From: JBBDMC01 sp963775235
Lineage (GTDB): Bacteria; Pseudomonadota; Alphaproteobacteria; Rhizobiales; Kaistiaceae
NCBI GenBank assembly: GCA_963775235.1
Contig: CAVZHY010000004.1
Coordinates: forward strand, 224,545 to 288,544
DNA: 64,000 bases
Direction: 5' to 3'
Both the position numbers and the translations under genes were made by a program. A model generated the notes under the pieces. The model ran no database searches. It saw only the letters and a list, made by a program, of their open reading frames with translations, and was not told the origin of the DNA. Position 1 is the first letter of the stretch. Every line of letters starts with the position of its first letter. Below are positions 61,061 to 64,000 of the stretch, piece after piece.

Positions 61061-62458
61061 TCACGCCGGCTGGTGGTGGCGACGCAGCCAGGATTCACGC
61101 TTGCGGTAGATGGTCGACGGGCTGACTTCCAGAGCCGCCGCCGCGCGGGCGATGTTGCCGCCGAAGGCAGCCAGCGCGGCCTCTATGATCTCGCGCTCCT
61201 GCTGCCACAGCGGCCCAACCGGGAGGCATGGCCGTTCCGGGATCTTCTCGCTTGCCCAAGCACGGTCGTTTGCGCCAATCGTCACCGGCAGCATCGCCTC
61301 GTCGACCCTCTGCCCGTTGCCAAGCACCACGATGCGTCGAATGAGGTTGGCGAGCTCTCGCACGTTACCGGGCCACGAGTAGCGCATCAGCCGATCGGTA
61401 ACGGCATCGTCGAAGCCGTCGAAATCGCGTCCCTCCTCGTTCGCGAACCGATCGAGGAACGTGGACGCCAGCAGCAGGATATCCTCATGCCGCTGCCTCA
61501 ACGGGGGCAGGTGGATGGGCAGCACGTGTAAACGGTAAAAGAGGTCCGAACGGAACCGGCCGGCAGCGACTTCGGCGAATGGATCGCGGTTGGTCGCACA
61601 CACGATCCGCACGTCGATCGGTTTCAATTCGCTGCCGCCGACGCGCTGGACTGTTCCTGATTGGAGAAAGCGCAATAGTTTCGCCTGCAGGCCAAGATCC
61701 ATTTCCGCGATTTCGTCGAGAAACAGCGTTCCGCCGTCGGCGCGTTCGGCAGCACCAGCGCGATTGTCGGCGGCGCCGGTGAAGGCACCGCGCACGTGAC
61801 CGAAAATCTCGCTCTCCATCAGATCCTTCGGGATTGCGCTGCAGTTGATCGCGACCAACGGTCGCCCGGTCACGCCGGCGAATTGATGTATCGCCTCAGC
61901 GCAGAGTTCTTTGCCGGTGCCGCTTTCCCCTGTGATGAAGACCGGCGCGCGCGACGGTGCGATCAGCCCGATCTCGTCGTAGACCGCCTGCATCGCTTTG
62001 GAACGACCGATGAAGCCGGCGAAATCCGCATTGGCCGGCGCCCGTTTCTTGCTCGCCACTGGTGACCTGCTTCGCTGCCAGTTGCCCACCGCCGCCTCCA
62101 GGCGCTCGATCAGGCCCCGCGCACCGATCGGCTTCGGCAGGAAATCGACTGCACCGCTCTTGATCGCGGCAATCGCCGTTGTCAGCGAACCGTCGATGCT
62201 GGTGACGATCAGCGGCATGGCCGCGTCGGTGACGTCAGACAGATGGCCCGCGCCACCGATCGTTTCGAGATCGGCGATCATTATCGCATCACTGCGGCGG
62301 TCGACGGCGGCCAGGGCCTCAGCGGTGGTCGCATACGCGCTCGCGGAAAAACGCCCGTCCGCCCGCTCGACCCAGCCTGCCAGGGTCCGGCGCTGGTTGG
62401 CATCGAAGTCCACAATGATGACGTTGAGCGGCCCCGAAGACGGGCCCCGAGATGCCAT
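61061..62458 (-). CDS. Sigma-54-dependent response regulator (NtrC family)
   Basis: 465 residues from the ATG at 62456-62458 (an ATG at 62512 is possible). It has a receiver domain (LNVIIVDFDANQRRTLAGW, phospho-Asp probably in IADLE), then a AAA+ domain: GESGTGKELCAEAIH (Walker A), GAFTGA (sigma-54 contact), GGTLFLDEIAEMD (Walker B), RFRSDLFYRLHVLPIHLPPLR, and WPGNVRELANLIRRI. A Fis-type helix-turn-helix (GGNIARAAAALEVSPSTIYRKRESW) ends it. It should activate sigma-54 promoters. The cognate kinase is not next to it. Its targets may include the nearby tad-like genes, which is only a guess. Confidence 0.92.
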   Translation of the reverse strand: MASRGPSSGPLNVIIVDFDANQRRTLAGWVERADGRFSASAYATTAEALAAVDRRSDAIMIADLETIGGAGHLSDVTDAAMPLIVTSIDGSLTTAIAAIKSGAVDFLPKPIGARGLIERLEAAVGNWQRSRSPVASKKRAPANADFAGFIGRSKAMQAVYDEIGLIAPSRAPVFITGESGTGKELCAEAIHQFAGVTGRPLVAINCSAIPKDLMESEIFGHVRGAFTGAADNRAGAAERADGGTLFLDEIAEMDLGLQAKLLRFLQSGTVQRVGGSELKPIDVRIVCATNRDPFAEVAAGRFRSDLFYRLHVLPIHLPPLRQRHEDILLLASTFLDRFANEEGRDFDGFDDAVTDRLMRYSWPGNVRELANLIRRIVVLGNGQRVDEAMLPVTIGANDRAWASEKIPERPCLPVGPLWQQEREIIEAALAAFGGNIARAAAALEVSPSTIYRKRESWLRRHHQPA

Positions 62459-62642
62459 AAGCGAGCGACCCCCCGTCCTGCGGCACTTCAGTTGTGACGT
62501 TGTCGCGATCATCGCCCCGCACAGTAAATAAACCGTGTTTTGGGCCGCCCTTGCCTGTCCCGAATTGACGCGCCGGAGGCTTGACCGCGCTCCGTGCAGG
62601 CGGCAGGTTCACCGTCCCTCTGATCGCCGACGGACGTCGACC

Positions 62643-63642
62643 ATGCCATCTGGCGCCCGCCCAACGGCGCTCATACCATTCGCGCTTAACTCGGTGCCCG
62701 ATCAGCTGACGGGCGGCGTCGTCGCCGTTGGTAATTTCGACGGCGTCCATCCCGGCCACGTCGCGTTACTGCAGGCAACACGTTCGCAAGCCGATCGAAC
62801 TCGGCGTACCGGCGCTGGTGCTGACCTTTGAGCCTCATCCACGCACGGTGTTCCGGCCCGACACCCCGGTCTTTCGCCTGACGCCGTTGGCCGCGAAGGC
62901 CCGCCTGTTGAAGGCGCTCGCGATTGATGGGCTGGTTGTCGCCACCTTCGATCGCACTTTCTCGATGATCACGGCAGAGGCTTTCGTCGACACGATCCTT
63001 GTCGGGCGTCTGCGGCTCGCGGCGGCGGTCATCGGATACAATTTTCATTTTGGAAAAGGCAGGGCTGGCACGCCAGCCATGCTCGCCGCGGAAGGCGAGC
63101 GCCTGGGCTTTGCGGTGAGCGTGATCGATAAAGTCACTGGCAGCGGCATTGCCCCCGTTGCCTCAACCGCCATCCGCGAAGCTCTCGCCGCCGGCAACGC
63201 CGTCGGCGCCAACCAACTGCTTGGCTACCGTTGGTTCGTAATCGGGAAAATCGTTGCCGGCGAACGTCGCGGCCGCGAACTCGGCTATCCGACCGCCAAC
63301 CTGCAACTAGGGTCGGATTGCCAACTGCGACATGGTGTCTACGCCGTCCGCCTGCGGCGCGCCGATGGATTGAGCATCGACGGGGTGGCCAGTTTCGGGC
63401 GCCGGCCGACGTTCGATAACGGCCCGCCATTGCTCGAGGTCTTTTTGTTCGACTTTTCGGGCGACCTCTATGGCGAAGAGGTCGTGGTGACCTTCTTCGA
63501 CTGGATCCGACCCGAGGAAAAGTTTTCGTCAGCGGGAGTGCTGATTGAGGCAATGGACCAGGATTGTCGCACGGCGCGTGCCATGCTCGCCGCCGCCGGC
63601 CCCGGCAGTCGGCTTGATCAGGCATTGGCGGCGCTCCGCTGA
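62643..63642 (+). CDS. ribF: Bifunctional riboflavin kinase/FAD synthetase, frameshifted
   Basis: About 332 residues once one extra base at about 62793 is ignored. It makes FMN and FAD. The first frame gives VVAVGNFDGVHPGHVALLQ (nucleotidyl-transferase site). The next frame continues with IELGVPALVLTFEPHPRTVF, IGYNFHFGKGRAG, and the flavokinase domain (GYRWFVIGKIVAGERRGRELGYPTANL, VASFGRRPTFDNG, LFDFSGDLYGEEV). The order and length are normal. The loss of the gene would be lethal in most bacteria, so the break is probably an error. Confidence 0.88.
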
Positions 63643-63799
63643 TCCCCGGCCGGGTTGTGGCCTCGAGGCGATTCGGATAGAAAAATCTTGGGTCAGCCGG
63701 ATTCTTGCCCGGTTTTGGCGCCATATGGCGCGCCCAGAGAGCCTGGCGCACGCGAATTCGCGGACGGACAACGAATGGCCAAGCTTCAAGTGCGGGCGT

Positions 63800-64000
63800 A
63801 TGCTGGCCGGCGTCGCGGTCGTGGCGGCGGGCCTTTCGCTGGCCGCCTGCAACTCCATAACATACGGCACCGGAACGACTCCGGGGGCACAGACCCTCAA
63901 GGACGTGACCGGCATTGCTTCCCTTTCCAGCAAAAGAACGACGCCAGAATCGACTACGAGCCCCGTCCGTCAGCAATACGTAATGGCTGGCCACCACAAA
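63800..64000 (+). CDS. Small lipoprotein at the window edge, probably frameshifted (3' truncated)
   Basis: The frame from 63800 (or an ATG at 63725) begins MLAGVAVVAAGLSLAAC, with a lipobox LAAC, and then NSITYGTGTTPGAQTLKDVTGIAS. A base seems to be missing near 63924, because another frame then gives QQKNDARIDYEPRP, which I recall as the continuation of this alphaproteobacterial lipoprotein group. The end lies outside the window. It would sit in the inner or outer membrane. The function is unknown. Confidence 0.55.
   Translation, partial: MLAGVAVVAAGLSLAACNSITYGTGTTPGAQTLKDVTGIASLSSKRTTPESTTSPVRQQYVMAGHHK

Overview
The window is about 64 kb of GC-rich bacterial chromosome from an alphaproteobacterium, most likely Rhodospirillales- or Rhizobiales-like. 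Pointers: a tRNA-His with no encoded G-1 and an A73 discriminator, matched by a HisRS whose motif-2 loop reads PG instead of PQ; a PdhS/PleC-type cell-cycle kinase; two sigma-EcfG promoters (GGAAC-N16-CGTT); PhaR-type boxes beside a phasin gene; and a short-form HisG with HisZ. I cannot name the species.

Layout. 0-2.2 kb: end of a putrescine/spermidine ABC importer (potG-H-I type). 2.2-4.5 kb: leftward EF-hand protein, ECF sigma factor, anti-sigma factor and periplasmic sensor-like protein. 4.6-9.2 kb: AsmA protein, acetoacetyl-CoA synthetase, exported isochorismatase-like protein. 9.4-13.4 kb: PdhS-like kinase, phasin, tRNA-His. 13.6-15.8 kb: aminotransferase and cysteine synthase. 16.2-17.6 kb: small genes, two with EcfG promoters. 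17.8-20.4 kb: histidine kinase plus REC-GGDEF-EAL regulator. 20.4-25.6 kb: hypotheticals, cytochrome c, GNAT, xseA, rsmE. 25.7-28.8 kb: glutathione synthesis, universal stress protein and peroxiredoxin. 28.9-30.4 kb: phosphoesterase and amidotransferase. 30.4-45.3 kb: C2/C3 acid metabolism (lutABC, glcD, glcE, glcF, malate synthase), interleaved with a dienelactone hydrolase, a diheme cytochrome, an HtrA-like pseudoprotease with a LuxR-type partner, thiE and a YadGH-type exporter. 45.3-49.5 kb: MFS exporter, two L,D-transpeptidases, tag, DUF1127. 49.6-55.2 kb: hisS-hisZ-hisG and groES-groEL under CIRCE. 55.3-56.5 kb: an IS630-type element. 56.6-60.4 kb: two duplicated TadG-like VWA proteins. 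60.4-64 kb: a hypothetical exported protein, an NtrC-type regulator, ribF and a lipoprotein at the edge.

How the parts fit. Lactate (LutABC) and glycolate (GlcDEF) oxidation feed pyruvate and glyoxylate, and malate synthase moves glyoxylate into the TCA cycle. Acetoacetyl-CoA synthetase and phasin point to polyhydroxyalkanoate storage. The strongest new regulatory signal is a pair of perfect PhaR-type boxes in front of both the phasin gene and a DUF1127 gene 37 kb away.

Quality caveat. Nine otherwise intact genes, including groEL and ribF, are split by a single-base shift (seven look like +1, two like -1). Sequencing or assembly error is the simplest explanation, so I annotate each as one gene and mark the break. 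Starts were moved from the longest reading frame where a Shine-Dalgarno sequence, signal peptide or overlap supported it.
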